DNA of 64,000 bases from Ilyomonas sp965277535 (GTDB lineage: Bacteria > Bacteroidota > Bacteroidia > Chitinophagales > Chitinophagaceae): the NCBI GenBank assembly GCA_965277535.1, contig OZ255825.1, forward strand, positions 744,001 through 808,000, written 5' to 3'. The notes below the pieces were generated by a model. That model was not told the origin of the DNA. It saw only the letters and a list, made by a program, of their open reading frames with translations, and did no database searches. Below are positions 42,128 through 51,155 of the stretch, in pieces. The translations under genes and the position numbers were made by a program. Every line of letters starts with the position of its first letter. Within the stretch, counting starts at the first letter, position 1.

Positions 42128-43000
42128 TTATTCCCACTCTTTCACTTCCTGTTGCTTATCGTACTCTTCCATTGCCTTGTAAGCACGTTTAGAAACGAAG
42201 ATGCTTAACTCGTACAACGACATTAAAGGAATGAACACAATGGTTTGGCTTATCCAGTCGGGGCTGGGTGTGATGAAAGCCGCAATAATCAAGATGATAA
42301 CGATGGCATAACGGCGTGAGCGACGTAAAAAATTAGGCGTTATCAAACCGATGCGCGTAAGCACTGAAGCCAGCACCGGAAGCTCGAAAGCAATGCCGCA
42401 ACCGAGAATAATATCGGTTAAATTCTCTAAATAATCCGACAAGGTTGGACGTGTTACCAGCATTCCTTTTGTGCCCAATTGAAATGTGCCTAAAAAGTTG
42501 AACGTAAACGGACCCAAAATAAAATAACCAAACGCGGCACCAAGGAAAAAGAAAAACGAAACCCAAAAAATGATGAAGCGTGTATTTCTCAATTCTTTAG
42601 GCTTTAAAGCTGGTTTTACAAACAGCCAGAATTCCCAAAAAATATAAGGAAAAGCAGCCAGCAAACCACCTGTAATCGCCAGAGTAATACTGCTTAGAAA
42701 CTGTCCACCGTAAGTGGTAGTTTGCATGTCAATGTGAAACGATTTGAGACAGAGAGCATTTCCTGCACCAATTAAACGGCTAAACTTGCACAAGGCTGTA
42801 TAGGAAAAAAAATTGGGGTTAATTGGACCCGTGATAATGTTATCGAACACCCAATCTCGATAAATAAAAATAACGGTGCCAAAAACAAGAATAGCAAGAA
42901 CAGAACGGATGATGTGCCAGCGAAGCGCTTCAAGATGATCTATGAAGGACATCTCAGCTGTTTCGGGACTGCCTCCGCGATTAAAAATTGATGTAGCCAT
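42128..43000 (-). CDS. tatC: Sec-independent protein translocase TatC
   Basis: The ATG at 43000 gives 290 residues: N-terminal EMSFIDHLEALRWHIIRS with the conserved Glu-Leu/His region that reads the twin-arginine signal, then six transmembrane helices. Family motifs include ITGGLLAAFPYIFWEFWLFVKPAL, KELR, FELPVLASVLTRIGLI and AFITPSPDWISQTIVFIPLMSLYE. TatC is the receptor of the twin-arginine export path in the inner membrane. The CNNM/CBS gene is 52 bp upstream on the same strand. A TACCTTTG -7 element lies in between at 43028-43035. Confidence 0.95.
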   Translation of the reverse strand: MATSIFNRGGSPETAEMSFIDHLEALRWHIIRSVLAILVFGTVIFIYRDWVFDNIITGPINPNFFSYTALCKFSRLIGAGNALCLKSFHIDMQTTTYGGQFLSSITLAITGGLLAAFPYIFWEFWLFVKPALKPKELRNTRFIIFWVSFFFFLGAAFGYFILGPFTFNFLGTFQLGTKGMLVTRPTLSDYLENLTDIILGCGIAFELPVLASVLTRIGLITPNFLRRSRRYAIVIILIIAAFITPSPDWISQTIVFIPLMSLYELSIFVSKRAYKAMEEYDKQQEVKEWE

Positions 43001-43027
43001 TGGTATGAAATACGAAATTATTGCGGG

Positions 43028-43035
43028 CAAAGGTA
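43028..43035 (-). promoter_or_regulatory. -7 promoter element of tatC
   Basis: TACCTTTG on the minus strand, 27 bp before the tatC start. A TTTG near 43042 is too close to be the -33 element at the ideal 19-bp spacing, so the promoter is partial. Confidence 0.45.
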
Positions 43036-43052
43036 GGCTTGCCAACAAAATG

Positions 43053-44321
43053 TTATCGCAACACTTTCATTTTTATCATTTCTATGCGTGTGTTGCTCAC
43101 ATTCAGCACATCAAATTCGTAATCGCCAATAATAATGCGCTCTTTAAACTTGGGAATGCTTTTGTGTTCGTCAATAATATAACCTGAAAGCGTTTCTGAT
43201 TCGCTTTGAGGAAACTCAAATCCGTATTTTTCGTTGAGGCAATGCAACTCAATTCGTCCCGAAAAAATATATTCGTTTTCGCTCAACTGCTTTTCAACCA
43301 GTTCATCAGTGTCGTACTCATCTTTGATATCGCCAAAAATTTCTTCTAAAACATCTTCCATGGTTACAATGCCCGCCGTGCCGCCAAACTCATCTACTAC
43401 CCATGCAATGCTTTTGCGCTCGCGCGAAAATTTGGTAATCAAATCGGTGGCACTCATACTTTCAGGAACAGCCGGAATTTGCAACAAGATAGAGGATATA
43501 TCCGCAGGCTTTTTGAACAAATCAAGCAAATGAACATAACCGGCAATATTGTCAATATTATTTTCGAACACTACCATCCTGCTCAGCTTTGTGTCTAAAA
43601 ATTTTTGCTTAACAATATCAATTGATGTTTTAATATCAACCGCTTCTATTTCGGTGCGCGGAACCAGGCAGCGGCGTATTTTGATGGTGGGTAAAGAAAG
43701 CGCATTTTCAAACAGTTCCTTATTCAGTTCAGGGTGTTCTTCGTTCTGTTCGTTGCTTTGCTGATAATAACTTTCCACATCGGTTTTGGTAAATGGCTCA
43801 CTGTCTTCTTTCAGTCTTACATTAAATAAAAACCGCAAAATGCCCGAAGCAAGCGAAACAAAAATGCGCACCACCGGATATAAAATATTATAAAAAAATT
43901 TGGCGAGCGATGCAAAAAAAGAAAGCAGTGAATCGCTTTTGGCGCGAAACAAAGATTTAGTAAACAGCTCTAAAAAAAAGACGAGAACAATGATGCCTGC
44001 CAGTGCATCGGCAACCAAAAATAAATAATCGTTGTGAATGTTTTGAAAGAACGGAACATGCCAGAGAGTAGCTTCCAGCAAATGAATGAGCACCAAAATA
44101 AATAACACTAAAAACAAAACAATACCTGCAAGGCAAACACCTAAAAATGCATTTCCGTTTTCAAAAAACTGGGAAAGAAGAATGCCGCTTCGTTTGCCTT
44201 GCTTTTTCTTCAATTCAACACCCAAACGGTTGGCACTCACAAAAGCTATTTCAATACCCGCAAAAAGAAGTAAAAACAACAAGGTAATGCCCAGTAAAAT
44301 AGAAAATCCAACTGCTGTCAT
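43053..44321 (-). CDS. CNNM/CBS/CorC hemolysin-family membrane protein
   Basis: A 422-residue protein with four N-terminal transmembrane helices of the DUF21/CNNM domain (LLFAGIEIAFVSANRLGVELKKKQG), a central CBS pair (RRCLVPRTEIEAVDIKTSID, NIAGYVHLLDLFKKP), the VVDEFGGTAGIVTMEDVLEEIFGDI motif and a C-terminal CorC_HlyC domain (GRIELHCLNEKYGF). Relatives transport or regulate divalent cations such as magnesium. In Bacteroidota some paralogues (GldE) serve gliding motility, but nothing here points to that. Confidence 0.88.
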   Translation of the reverse strand: MTAVGFSILLGITLLFLLLFAGIEIAFVSANRLGVELKKKQGKRSGILLSQFFENGNAFLGVCLAGIVLFLVLFILVLIHLLEATLWHVPFFQNIHNDYLFLVADALAGIIVLVFFLELFTKSLFRAKSDSLLSFFASLAKFFYNILYPVVRIFVSLASGILRFLFNVRLKEDSEPFTKTDVESYYQQSNEQNEEHPELNKELFENALSLPTIKIRRCLVPRTEIEAVDIKTSIDIVKQKFLDTKLSRMVVFENNIDNIAGYVHLLDLFKKPADISSILLQIPAVPESMSATDLITKFSRERKSIAWVVDEFGGTAGIVTMEDVLEEIFGDIKDEYDTDELVEKQLSENEYIFSGRIELHCLNEKYGFEFPQSESETLSGYIIDEHKSIPKFKERIIIGDYEFDVLNVSNTRIEMIKMKVLR

Positions 44322-44465
44322 AGGTTAAAAATAGTACGGAGGATGAAGATAAGAACAAAAAGATAGACACATTTTATGAATAAGTTGTTGCTTTGTTTTT
44401 GCAGAAAAAATTCGGTTTTTGAAGCACTTTTTAAAATTGATTTTTTGGGGTAAAAACAAAAATGT

Positions 44466-44765
44466 ATGACGAACCTGAACGAGTTTGAACAAAGCCTGAA
44501 ACACAACGTACCACCGCAACAGGCATCAGTGTATTTACAAGCCTTATGGTATGATGCCAAAGGCGATTGGAACAAAGCGCACAGTTTAGTTGATAGCTTG
44601 CAAGGCAGCACTGCGGCGGCTGTTCATGCGTATTTGCACCGCTTGGAAGGCGATATGGGGAATGCGAATTATTGGTATAAAAGAGCTAACAAACAAATGC
44701 CTGGCATCGGCTTGAAAGAAGAATGGAAAACATTGGTGGAAAAATGTCTGAACGGGGATGAATGA
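44466..44765 (+). CDS. conserved small TPR-like protein
   Basis: A 99-residue protein MTNLNEFEQSLKHNVPPQQASVYLQAL with the conserved string LWYDAKGDWNKAHSLVD and HAYLHRLEGDMGNANYWYKRAN, ending EEWKTLVEKCL. It is a widespread, unnamed small helical family with a TPR-like helix pair; its function is not known to me. No signal peptide. The GTAAAAACAAAAATGT oligomer variant immediately precedes the start. Convergent with the M23 peptidase gene across a perfect hairpin. Confidence 0.8.
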   Translation: MTNLNEFEQSLKHNVPPQQASVYLQALWYDAKGDWNKAHSLVDSLQGSTAAAVHAYLHRLEGDMGNANYWYKRANKQMPGIGLKEEWKTLVEKCLNGDE

Positions 44766-44811
44766 GATGTATAGGACTTGTGCGGGTTGTTGATAAGAAA
44801 ACAATTGCCTT

Positions 44812-44858
44812 ATAACAAAGAGTTTCGAACCTTTTAAAGGTTCGAAACTCTTTGTTAT
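44812..44858. terminator. perfect 47-bp palindrome, bidirectional terminator
   Basis: ATAACAAAGAGTTTCGAACC and its complement face each other around TTTTAAA, giving 23-bp perfect arms between convergent genes. It contains A-tracts and T-tracts in both directions. Confidence 0.9.
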
Positions 44859-44867
44859 ATCCGTGTT

Positions 44868-45578
44868 CTATGTATACTTCATCATGTTCAAAATCAAATC
44901 GGGGTTAGGGCAATTTTGTAAATATTTTTCGTGCTCACTCCATGCACAAACGCCCGGATAATCGCCCCAGTAACCATGCATGTCTTTAATGATTTGAAAA
45001 TGGAGATGTGGTGGCCAGTTACCATTTTCAAATGGTTCGCCAAAAGTCCCAATCGGCTCACCAAGACTGATGTATTTACCTACCTGCAAAGTGGCAAGAT
45101 TGCGCACACTTAAATGTCCGTACAAAGTATAAAATGCAGTACCATTTGATTGATGTAATAAAACAATAGTAGCACCATAATCGCCGGATTTATCGTTAAA
45201 AGCAAAGCTATGCACCACGCCACCTAACGGCGCAAACACAGGCGTGGCGCACTTTCCCCAAATATCAATACCTAAATGCAGGCGGCGTGGCTCTGCATTG
45301 GTAGCGGCACCATTAAACACTTTGCTATTTGAATAAATAGTACGATTCTCGGCATAACCACCAATGCCATATCGTGCTCCGCTTTGCTCCAATTTGTTGT
45401 TGATGTATTGAGTGAAGAGTTGTGTATCACTTAGTATTTCATCGGTTAACTGCAGGTTACTGGCTGTAAAATCCATCAGCAACAACTTATCTTTTCCGGC
45501 ATCAAACGGCACAACAGGATGAAAAGAAATTGCGCTCTGCTGAAGCTTTGTTTCCAAAGTAAATGTTTGTAAAATCAC
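44868..45578 (-). CDS. M23 family (LytM) peptidase
   Basis: The family N-terminus (VILQTFTLETKLQQ, HPVVPFDAGKDKLLLMDF) begins at a GTG at 45578, giving 236 residues; an ATG-start frame further upstream to 45647 includes non-family residues. The LytM domain has the zinc motif HLGIDIWG (HxxxD), LYGHLS and PHLHFQI (HxH), all intact, so an active peptidoglycan endopeptidase-like fold is likely. No clear signal peptide is seen, so cell location is uncertain. Confidence 0.85.
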   Translation of the reverse strand: MILQTFTLETKLQQSAISFHPVVPFDAGKDKLLLMDFTASNLQLTDEILSDTQLFTQYINNKLEQSGARYGIGGYAENRTIYSNSKVFNGAATNAEPRRLHLGIDIWGKCATPVFAPLGGVVHSFAFNDKSGDYGATIVLLHQSNGTAFYTLYGHLSVRNLATLQVGKYISLGEPIGTFGEPFENGNWPPHLHFQIIKDMHGYWGDYPGVCAWSEHEKYLQNCPNPDLILNMMKYT

Positions 45579-45677
45579 AGGATGAAGATAACGGAAAACA
45601 GAGCATTGTTTGTAATAAAAACGATAAAACCAAACGTTTGAAAACACTTATTTTTATTTAAGTAAATTGCAGTTGCT

Positions 45678-45860
45678 ATGGATGAAGTTCAACAACATAA
45701 AGAACCGGATTACGAAAAAGCGGAGCTTGATTTATTGCGTGATGCTTTACAAAAAACGCATGAAGAACGGTTTAAAATAATGACAAGGTTAATGAAAAGG
45801 AGTATTATGTTTCGAAATGCAAAAATTGTTCACCAGCCATTGTCTGCGACTGAAAAATGA
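45678..45860 (+). CDS. small protein A of the nucleotidyltransferase cassette
   Basis: A 60-residue highly charged helical protein (EYEKAELDLLRDALQKTHEERFKIMTRLMKRS-like core; residues 12-44). The core LLxDA..(E)xR(F)xxxTxLMKR is repeated in the next gene, so the two are tandem paralogues. The third gene is a nucleotidyltransferase. Spacing between the three is 6 bp each, a tight operon. By position it could be an antitoxin or regulator of the nucleotidyltransferase; this is inference only. Confidence 0.7.
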   Translation: MDEVQQHKEPDYEKAELDLLRDALQKTHEERFKIMTRLMKRSIMFRNAKIVHQPLSATEK

Positions 45861-45866
45861 ACAACT

Positions 45867-46049
45867 ATGAAATTACAAAAAAATGAAAACGTAGCAGAGC
45901 CTTCTTCTCAATATGGCTTTGTTCATCAATCCGAAGATGAAAAGTTATTGGTGGATGCCACACGGCCGTTTAGCGAAAAGCTCCGGTTGTTTACCAAAAT
46001 GTTGAAAAGAAACAAAACGTTGAATAAAGTCATTGTATTAACAAAGTAA
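45867..46049 (+). CDS. small protein B of the nucleotidyltransferase cassette
   Basis: A 60-residue protein whose second half, EKLLVDATRPFSEKLRLFTK and MLKRN, aligns with the core of the preceding protein (LLRDALQ...RFKIMTRLMKRS). It begins 6 bp after the first gene and ends 6 bp before the nucleotidyltransferase. The two paralogues have diverged in their N- and C-terminal ends, so they may bind different partners. Function inferred only from neighbours. Confidence 0.7.
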   Translation: MKLQKNENVAEPSSQYGFVHQSEDEKLLVDATRPFSEKLRLFTKMLKRNKTLNKVIVLTK

Positions 46050-46055
46050 AAGCGC

Positions 46056-46556
46056 ATGGACATTTTGGATGAAGAACTATTGAAGTTCTGGAAGTCGTTG
46101 AACGACAATCAAGTTCGTTATATGATGATCGGCGGATTAGCTACAAGGTTTCATGGATACAACAGAACCACCGACGATCTTGATATTTGGATAGAAGACA
46201 CGTTGGAGAATAGAAAACATTTTAGACAGGCATTTGTAGAATTGGGTTATGGAGATTATGAATCTTTGGAGACCATGCAATTTGTTCCCGGATGGACGAG
46301 TTTTTATGCTGCAGGTGTCGAATTGGATATTCTAACAGAAATGAAAGGTCTTGAACATCTTTCATTTGAGGAATGCATGCGGGAAGCCAAGATTGCAATT
46401 ATTGAAAATATTCAAGTTCCTTTTCTTCACATCAACCATCTCATTCAAAACAAAAAAGCGGTTAACAGACCGAAAGACCAACTCGATGTTATCTATCTCG
46501 AAAAAATAAAACAACTGCTGCAGGAAGAGGAAGAAAAAATCAAACGTCAATTGTAA
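46056..46556 (+). CDS. MNT/AbiEii-like nucleotidyltransferase, cassette effector candidate
   Basis: A 166-residue polymerase-beta-fold nucleotidyltransferase: RYMMIGGLATRFHGYNRTTDDLDIWI holds the Gly-Gly motif (26-27) and Asp pair (41, 43), and VELDIL gives the third acidic residue (Asp 90). The C-terminal helical part (HLIQNKKAVNRPKDQLDVIYLEKI) is typical of DUF6036/AbiEii-like stand-alone NTases, several of which are toxins that modify tRNA or proteins, others antitoxins in HEPN/MNT pairs. All catalytic residues are intact. Its stop overlaps the convergent acyl-CoA ligase by 10 bp. Confidence 0.85.
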   Translation: MDILDEELLKFWKSLNDNQVRYMMIGGLATRFHGYNRTTDDLDIWIEDTLENRKHFRQAFVELGYGDYESLETMQFVPGWTSFYAAGVELDILTEMKGLEHLSFEECMREAKIAIIENIQVPFLHINHLIQNKKAVNRPKDQLDVIYLEKIKQLLQEEEEKIKRQL

Positions 46557-48334
46557 ATTTCTTTGATTTTATCCTTGTATTTCTCCAAAATTACTTTTCG
46601 CTTTAAGCTCATTTTCGGCGTCATTTCACCAGTGGCAATGCCCCATTCATTCGGCAGTAATTCAAAGCGTTTGATTTGCTCAACATGGTTGAAAAACGCA
46701 TTGTATTTATCACGGATAGATTTGTATAAATCCATCACTTTCGGCTCTTTTATAATTTGCTCATTGCTGGTGTAAGGCACTCCGTTTTCTTTTGTCCATC
46801 TTTGTAATGCCGTAAACGAAGGAACGATCAAAGCACCCACAAACTTTTCGCCTGCACCAACAACCATAATCTGTTCAATAAACATGCTTTCTTTTAGCTT
46901 GTTTTCTATGGGTTGTGGGGCAACATATTTACCGCCGCTGGTTTTAAACAGTTCTTTTTTGCGGTCGGTAATTTTTAAAAAACGGCCTTCTTCCATCACG
47001 CCAATATCGCCGGTGTGCAGCCAGCCATCAATGATGGTTTCAGCCGTTAAATCAGGACGCTTGTAATAGCCTTTCATCACGCTGTTGCCACGCACGCAAA
47101 TTTCTCCGTCTTCTTCAAATTTTAATTCAACGCCTTCAATTACAGGCCCCACTGTTCCAAATTTTACATCTTCTTTTGCCTTGCGGTTCACAGCAATTAC
47201 CGGACTGTTCTCCGTGGGTCCGTAACCTTCGTAAACCGGTATTTGCGCGGCATTAAAAATGCGCAACAACTTTTCGCTGCAAGCTGCGCCGCCCGTAACA
47301 ATGAACGATATATTGCCACCCAATGCTTCGCGCCATTTGCTGAACACAAGCTTATTGGCGAGCTTCAATTTGGCGTTATAAATGGCACCACCATCTTTGC
47401 GATTATCGTATTGGGTGGCTATGCGAACTGCCCAGAAAAACAGCACGCGCTTCACTCCTTTTAATTCTGAACCGGCAGTCATAATTCGTTCAAACACTTT
47501 TTCCAACAAACGCGGTACGGTAGTAAATCCGTTAGGTTTTATTTCTTTCAGATTATCACCAATCGTGTCTAAACTTTCTGCATAATAAATGGAAATGCCG
47601 CTGAACAAATAAATATAAGTAACGCATTTTTCGAAGATGTGATTGAGCGGTAAAAAGCTTAATACTTTCGTTCCGGGCGCATCGGAAAATGGAAATGTTT
47701 CTTTAGAATACAATGCATTGCTCACAATGTTTTTATGAGTCAACATTACTCCTTTTGGCGTGCCGGTTGTGCCGGATGTATAAATGATGGTTGCCACATG
47801 TTCCTCCGGAATGGTGGGTTTGATGGATTCGATTTTTTGCGCCGCTTCTTCGTTGCTAAGTTCAAGTATTTCGCTCCAATGCTTAGCACCATCTATTTTT
47901 TCGAACGTATAAATTTCCTGTAACGAAGGGACCTCTTTTTGAATTGCCGATATTTTTTGATACAAATCTTCACTGCTGACAAAAATGTATTTTATTGATG
48001 CATCGTTCAAAATAAAAGAGATTTCCAAAGGGTTGGTAGTTGGATAAAGGGGCACTAAAATAGCGCCGGTTTGCTGCACGGCTAAATCGGTAAAAATCCA
48101 CTCCGGACGGTTGTTGCTGATGATGGCAATTTTATCAGCTCCTTCCGGCTCAAAGCTGCGTGCACCAACACCCAATTGCAGCAAGCCTGCACTGAATTGA
48201 TTCACCACTTTTTTTACTTGTTTGGTGCTATACGTTTTCCATTCACCGCTTTCTTTTGCAGCAAGCATGTGAATATCGCCAAAGCGTTGCAATTGCCAAT
48301 CTACCGCATCAAACAATCGTGTAGGTGCCTTCAT
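46547..48334 (-). CDS. long-chain fatty-acid CoA ligase (AMP-forming)
   Basis: From the ATG at 48334 the product is 595 residues; the frame extends to 48424 without family sequence. Motifs of the adenylate-forming superfamily: TIIYTSGTTGTPKGVMLTHKN (P-loop), YGPTENSPVIAVN, DGWLHTGDIGVMEEGRFLKITDRKKELFKTSGGKYV and the C-terminal Lys region MSLKRK. It activates fatty acids as acyl-CoA in the cytosol, linking to the acyl-CoA dehydrogenase and lipid genes in the window. Convergent overlap of 10 bp with the NTase gene. Confidence 0.93.
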   Translation of the reverse strand: MKAPTRLFDAVDWQLQRFGDIHMLAAKESGEWKTYSTKQVKKVVNQFSAGLLQLGVGARSFEPEGADKIAIISNNRPEWIFTDLAVQQTGAILVPLYPTTNPLEISFILNDASIKYIFVSSEDLYQKISAIQKEVPSLQEIYTFEKIDGAKHWSEILELSNEEAAQKIESIKPTIPEEHVATIIYTSGTTGTPKGVMLTHKNIVSNALYSKETFPFSDAPGTKVLSFLPLNHIFEKCVTYIYLFSGISIYYAESLDTIGDNLKEIKPNGFTTVPRLLEKVFERIMTAGSELKGVKRVLFFWAVRIATQYDNRKDGGAIYNAKLKLANKLVFSKWREALGGNISFIVTGGAACSEKLLRIFNAAQIPVYEGYGPTENSPVIAVNRKAKEDVKFGTVGPVIEGVELKFEEDGEICVRGNSVMKGYYKRPDLTAETIIDGWLHTGDIGVMEEGRFLKITDRKKELFKTSGGKYVAPQPIENKLKESMFIEQIMVVGAGEKFVGALIVPSFTALQRWTKENGVPYTSNEQIIKEPKVMDLYKSIRDKYNAFFNHVEQIKRFELLPNEWGIATGEMTPKMSLKRKVILEKYKDKIKEIYN

Positions 48335-48481
48335 AAAAAACGAGCATTTGTAAAACGAAACAAATATAACTGTTGCAAATTGTTTAAAGAGAATGTTTGG
48401 TTTTGCCGATATTTCATTCAACAATTGTGTTTCTTTCCGCTTGCCTCCTTTTCTTATCTTCGCTTTGATTGAAGTAGTAGT

Positions 48482-49465
48482 ATGAATACAACGTATGGCA
48501 CCTCTTCGCGCGGCATCAGTCCGTTTGGGCAGTTCGGAATTTTAATAGGCTTGTTAGGATTAGGGATTATACTAGCGGGATTTGTATCTATCATCATCGT
48601 GAAAGTGGCTCTGGACGTACCTTTCAGCAATATACCTGCCGCAATATTAGATCCCAAAAATGTGCAGGTAGCACGTATTGTGCAGGTAATAAGCACATTG
48701 GTGTTATTTGCAGTGCCTGCCTTATTGTTTGCTGTAATTGTAAACAAGCAACCCTTTCGTTATCTCGGTTTTGCAACGCATTCCAATGCACGACAGTTTT
48801 ATTTGGTGTTGCTGATCGCTATTGCTGCCTTGTTTTCGCAAAGCATTTTTTCGCAGTTGAATGAAATGATACCCATTTCAAAACATTGGGAACAAGTGTT
48901 CAAGCGCATGGAAGATGAATATACCAAAGAAGTGCTGGATATGGTGCAAATGAAAACCTTTGCCGATTATATTTATTCGCTTATCATTATTGCGTTTTTA
49001 CCCGCTTTGTTCGAAGAATTGTTTTTTCGCGGAGCAGTACAGCAAATGTTTATTGGCGCCTTTCGCAATGCGTTCTGGGGTATTTTTATTGCCTCACTTT
49101 TATTTAGTGCCGCACATTTTTCTTACTACGGCTTTCTCACGCGTTTGTTTCTGGGTTTGGTTTTGGGTTATATTTTTTATTACGGAAAAAATATCTGGCT
49201 CAACGTTACGATGCACTTTTTAAACAATGCAGTAGTGGTAACGGGTTTGTACATGTTAAGTCGTTCAGGAAAGCTGACCGAGAAAAGTATGCAGGACGAC
49301 AACTATCCCGTTTTTATTGGCATCATTGCCATTGTTGGCGTATTAGCCCTGTTTGTTTTGTATAAAAGAGAATGTATGAAAACAGTATCGGTTACGCACG
49401 ATGACACTACCAAAGAATATCAGTTAAACAATAGAACTGGTGAAGAAAGCAACGATATTTTATAG
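48482..49465 (+). CDS. CPBP family intramembrane glutamic endopeptidase
   Basis: A 327-residue integral membrane protein with at least eight helices. The CAAX-protease/bacteriocin-processing (CPBP, Abi) motifs are EELFFRGAVQQMF (catalytic Glu-Glu and Arg), AHFSYYGFLTRLFLGLVLGYIFY (His) and NVTMHFLNNAVVV (His, Asn). Such enzymes cut substrates within the membrane; the substrate is unknown. A TTATCTTCG -7-like element lies just upstream of the start. A bidirectional terminator follows. Confidence 0.9.
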   Translation: MNTTYGTSSRGISPFGQFGILIGLLGLGIILAGFVSIIIVKVALDVPFSNIPAAILDPKNVQVARIVQVISTLVLFAVPALLFAVIVNKQPFRYLGFATHSNARQFYLVLLIAIAALFSQSIFSQLNEMIPISKHWEQVFKRMEDEYTKEVLDMVQMKTFADYIYSLIIIAFLPALFEELFFRGAVQQMFIGAFRNAFWGIFIASLLFSAAHFSYYGFLTRLFLGLVLGYIFYYGKNIWLNVTMHFLNNAVVVTGLYMLSRSGKLTEKSMQDDNYPVFIGIIAIVGVLALFVLYKRECMKTVSVTHDDTTKEYQLNNRTGEESNDIL

Positions 49466-49482
49466 CGTTTCAAAACGAATAA

Positions 49483-49515
49483 AAAAGCCGTCTCGATTGT
49501 ATTGAGACGGCTTTT
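49483..49515. terminator. bidirectional terminator between CPBP and aldolase genes
   Basis: AAAAGCCGTCTC / GAGACGGCTTTT 12-bp stem with A/T runs at both sides, between convergent genes. Confidence 0.9.
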
Positions 49516-49530
49516 GTTTTTGCCTAAATT

Positions 49531-50604
49531 TTACGCATTGCGATTGATGCAATTCAAATCAGCAAACGCTTCTTCCAATCGTTTTACAAAAGTTTCTTCG
49601 GCCTTGCGAAGCCAAACACGCGGGTCGTAATATTTTTTATTCGGCTTATTTTCACCCTCGGGATTGCCTAACTGAGCCTGCAAATAGCCTTCATTCTTTT
49701 GATAATAATTCTTCACGCCATCCCAAAATGCCCACTGCATATCAGTGTCTAAATTCATTTTGATAACACCGTAATTGAGCGTTTCTTCAATCTGGTTTTT
49801 CGGGGATCCGCTGCCACCATGAAACACAAAATAAACAGGCTTATCGCTTGCTGGTCTGCCTAACTTTTCAGCAACGTATTCCTGGCTGTTCTTTAAAATT
49901 TCCGGACGCAATTCTACATTGCCCGGACTGTAAACACCATGCACATTTCCAAAGGCAGCCGCAATGGTAAACAAATTGCTTACTTTACTCAGTTCTTCAT
50001 ACGCCATGTAAACATCTTCGGGCTGTGTATATAATTTTGAATTTTCAACACCACTGTTGTCCACGCCGTCTTCTTCACCACCGGTAACGCCAAGCTCAAT
50101 CTCAATGCTCATCTGCAGCTTGCTCATGCGTTTGAAAAACTGAACCGATGTTCCGATGTTTTCGTGTATTGGTTCTTCACTTAAATCAAGCATGTGCGAG
50201 CTGTACAAAGGCTGCCCGTTTTTAGCCATGTAATCTTCACCGGCTTCTAACAACCCATCAATCCAGGGAAGCCATTTTTTAGCCGCATGGTCGGTATGCA
50301 ATACCACCGGAACGCCATAATATTTGGCAACGTTGTGAATGTGTAAAGCGCCGCTCACAGCACCGGAAATATTGGCTTGCAGCTTATCGTTCGGCATTCC
50401 TTTGCCTGCAAAAAATTGTGCGCCGCCATTACTAAACTGAATGATAACCGGCGAGCCTACTTTTGCTGCCGTTTCGAGCACTGCATTTACGGTATTGCTG
50501 TTGGTAACGTTTACGGCAGGCATGGCAAATTTGTTTTGCTTTGCATCTTCGTACAACGAATGGAGTTCTTCTCCAAATAAAACCCCGGCGCGGTATTTAG
50601 CCAT
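49531..50604 (-). CDS. fbaA: class II fructose-bisphosphate aldolase
   Basis: A 357-residue zinc aldolase of glycolysis and gluconeogenesis, cleaving fructose 1,6-bisphosphate to dihydroxyacetone phosphate and glyceraldehyde 3-phosphate. Zinc and catalytic segments: VVLHTDHAAKKWLPW, IEIELGVTGGEEDGVDN, FGNVHGVYSPGNVELRP, FVFHGGSGSPKNQIEE and NLDTDMQWAFW. It is the long (FbaA-type) form. It stands alone. Confidence 0.96.
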   Translation of the reverse strand: MAKYRAGVLFGEELHSLYEDAKQNKFAMPAVNVTNSNTVNAVLETAAKVGSPVIIQFSNGGAQFFAGKGMPNDKLQANISGAVSGALHIHNVAKYYGVPVVLHTDHAAKKWLPWIDGLLEAGEDYMAKNGQPLYSSHMLDLSEEPIHENIGTSVQFFKRMSKLQMSIEIELGVTGGEEDGVDNSGVENSKLYTQPEDVYMAYEELSKVSNLFTIAAAFGNVHGVYSPGNVELRPEILKNSQEYVAEKLGRPASDKPVYFVFHGGSGSPKNQIEETLNYGVIKMNLDTDMQWAFWDGVKNYYQKNEGYLQAQLGNPEGENKPNKKYYDPRVWLRKAEETFVKRLEEAFADLNCINRNA

Positions 50605-50821
50605 AATTGTTGTTTTAATTTTTAAAAAAGCGCGGCGAAGTTAGGGAAATACAATTTATGATTTTTGATTTGAGATTTATGATTGGCAATTAACGTTGAA
50701 GAAAATTGTGCAAAAACAAACTTTGTGTTCAACATACTTTATAACTAGGTACTTCTCACTTTCCTTTCAAACGAGTTTTTTAAACAAGAATTTTATTACA
50801 ACCTCTCTTTACTTTTACCCA

Positions 50822-51130
50822 GTGAAATTTTCGTTTAAAGCAGAGGTGGATGGAATGATGATAACGCTAACGGCAGAACGCATTTACCGTTCTAAACAAT
50901 CGGAGCGTTTTAAGTTAACCATTGTTGGAACCGATTCAGTGATTGTTGTACAAACCAATCGCCCTGCGGTAGAAGAAACGAAAGCCGAAAAAGCAGCACA
51001 ATGGCATATTGCAGAAGGAAAAATAAGGGACAAAACCAAACTTACTAATGTGTATCAAATGTTAGAGAAAGCCATTCAGAAACAACCTCCTTCTTTTCAG
51101 GGAACATTGAATTTTATTCACCAGTTTTGA
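50822..51130 (+). CDS. hypothetical protein, about 102 residues
   Basis: The open frame begins at 50696, but the N-terminal 42 residues are Phe/Ser/Tyr-rich and non-conserved in look, so the GTG at 50822 is preferred (VKFSFKAEVDGMMITLTAERIYRS). Two beta strands, a basic stretch, then a helix with AEEKAAQWHIAEGKIRDK-like composition follow. No motif is recognised. The gene ends 25 bp before the PAP2 phosphatase on the same strand, so a joint transcript is likely. Confidence 0.55.
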   Translation: MKFSFKAEVDGMMITLTAERIYRSKQSERFKLTIVGTDSVIVVQTNRPAVEETKAEKAAQWHIAEGKIRDKTKLTNVYQMLEKAIQKQPPSFQGTLNFIHQF

Positions 51131-51155
51131 TTTTGTTACAATCAATTGAATCATT

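Noticed and set aside
44812..44858. GGTTCGAAACTC resembling a tRNA T-loop
   Set aside because: It is part of a perfect palindrome between convergent genes, with no cloverleaf around it. No tRNA was found anywhere in the window.
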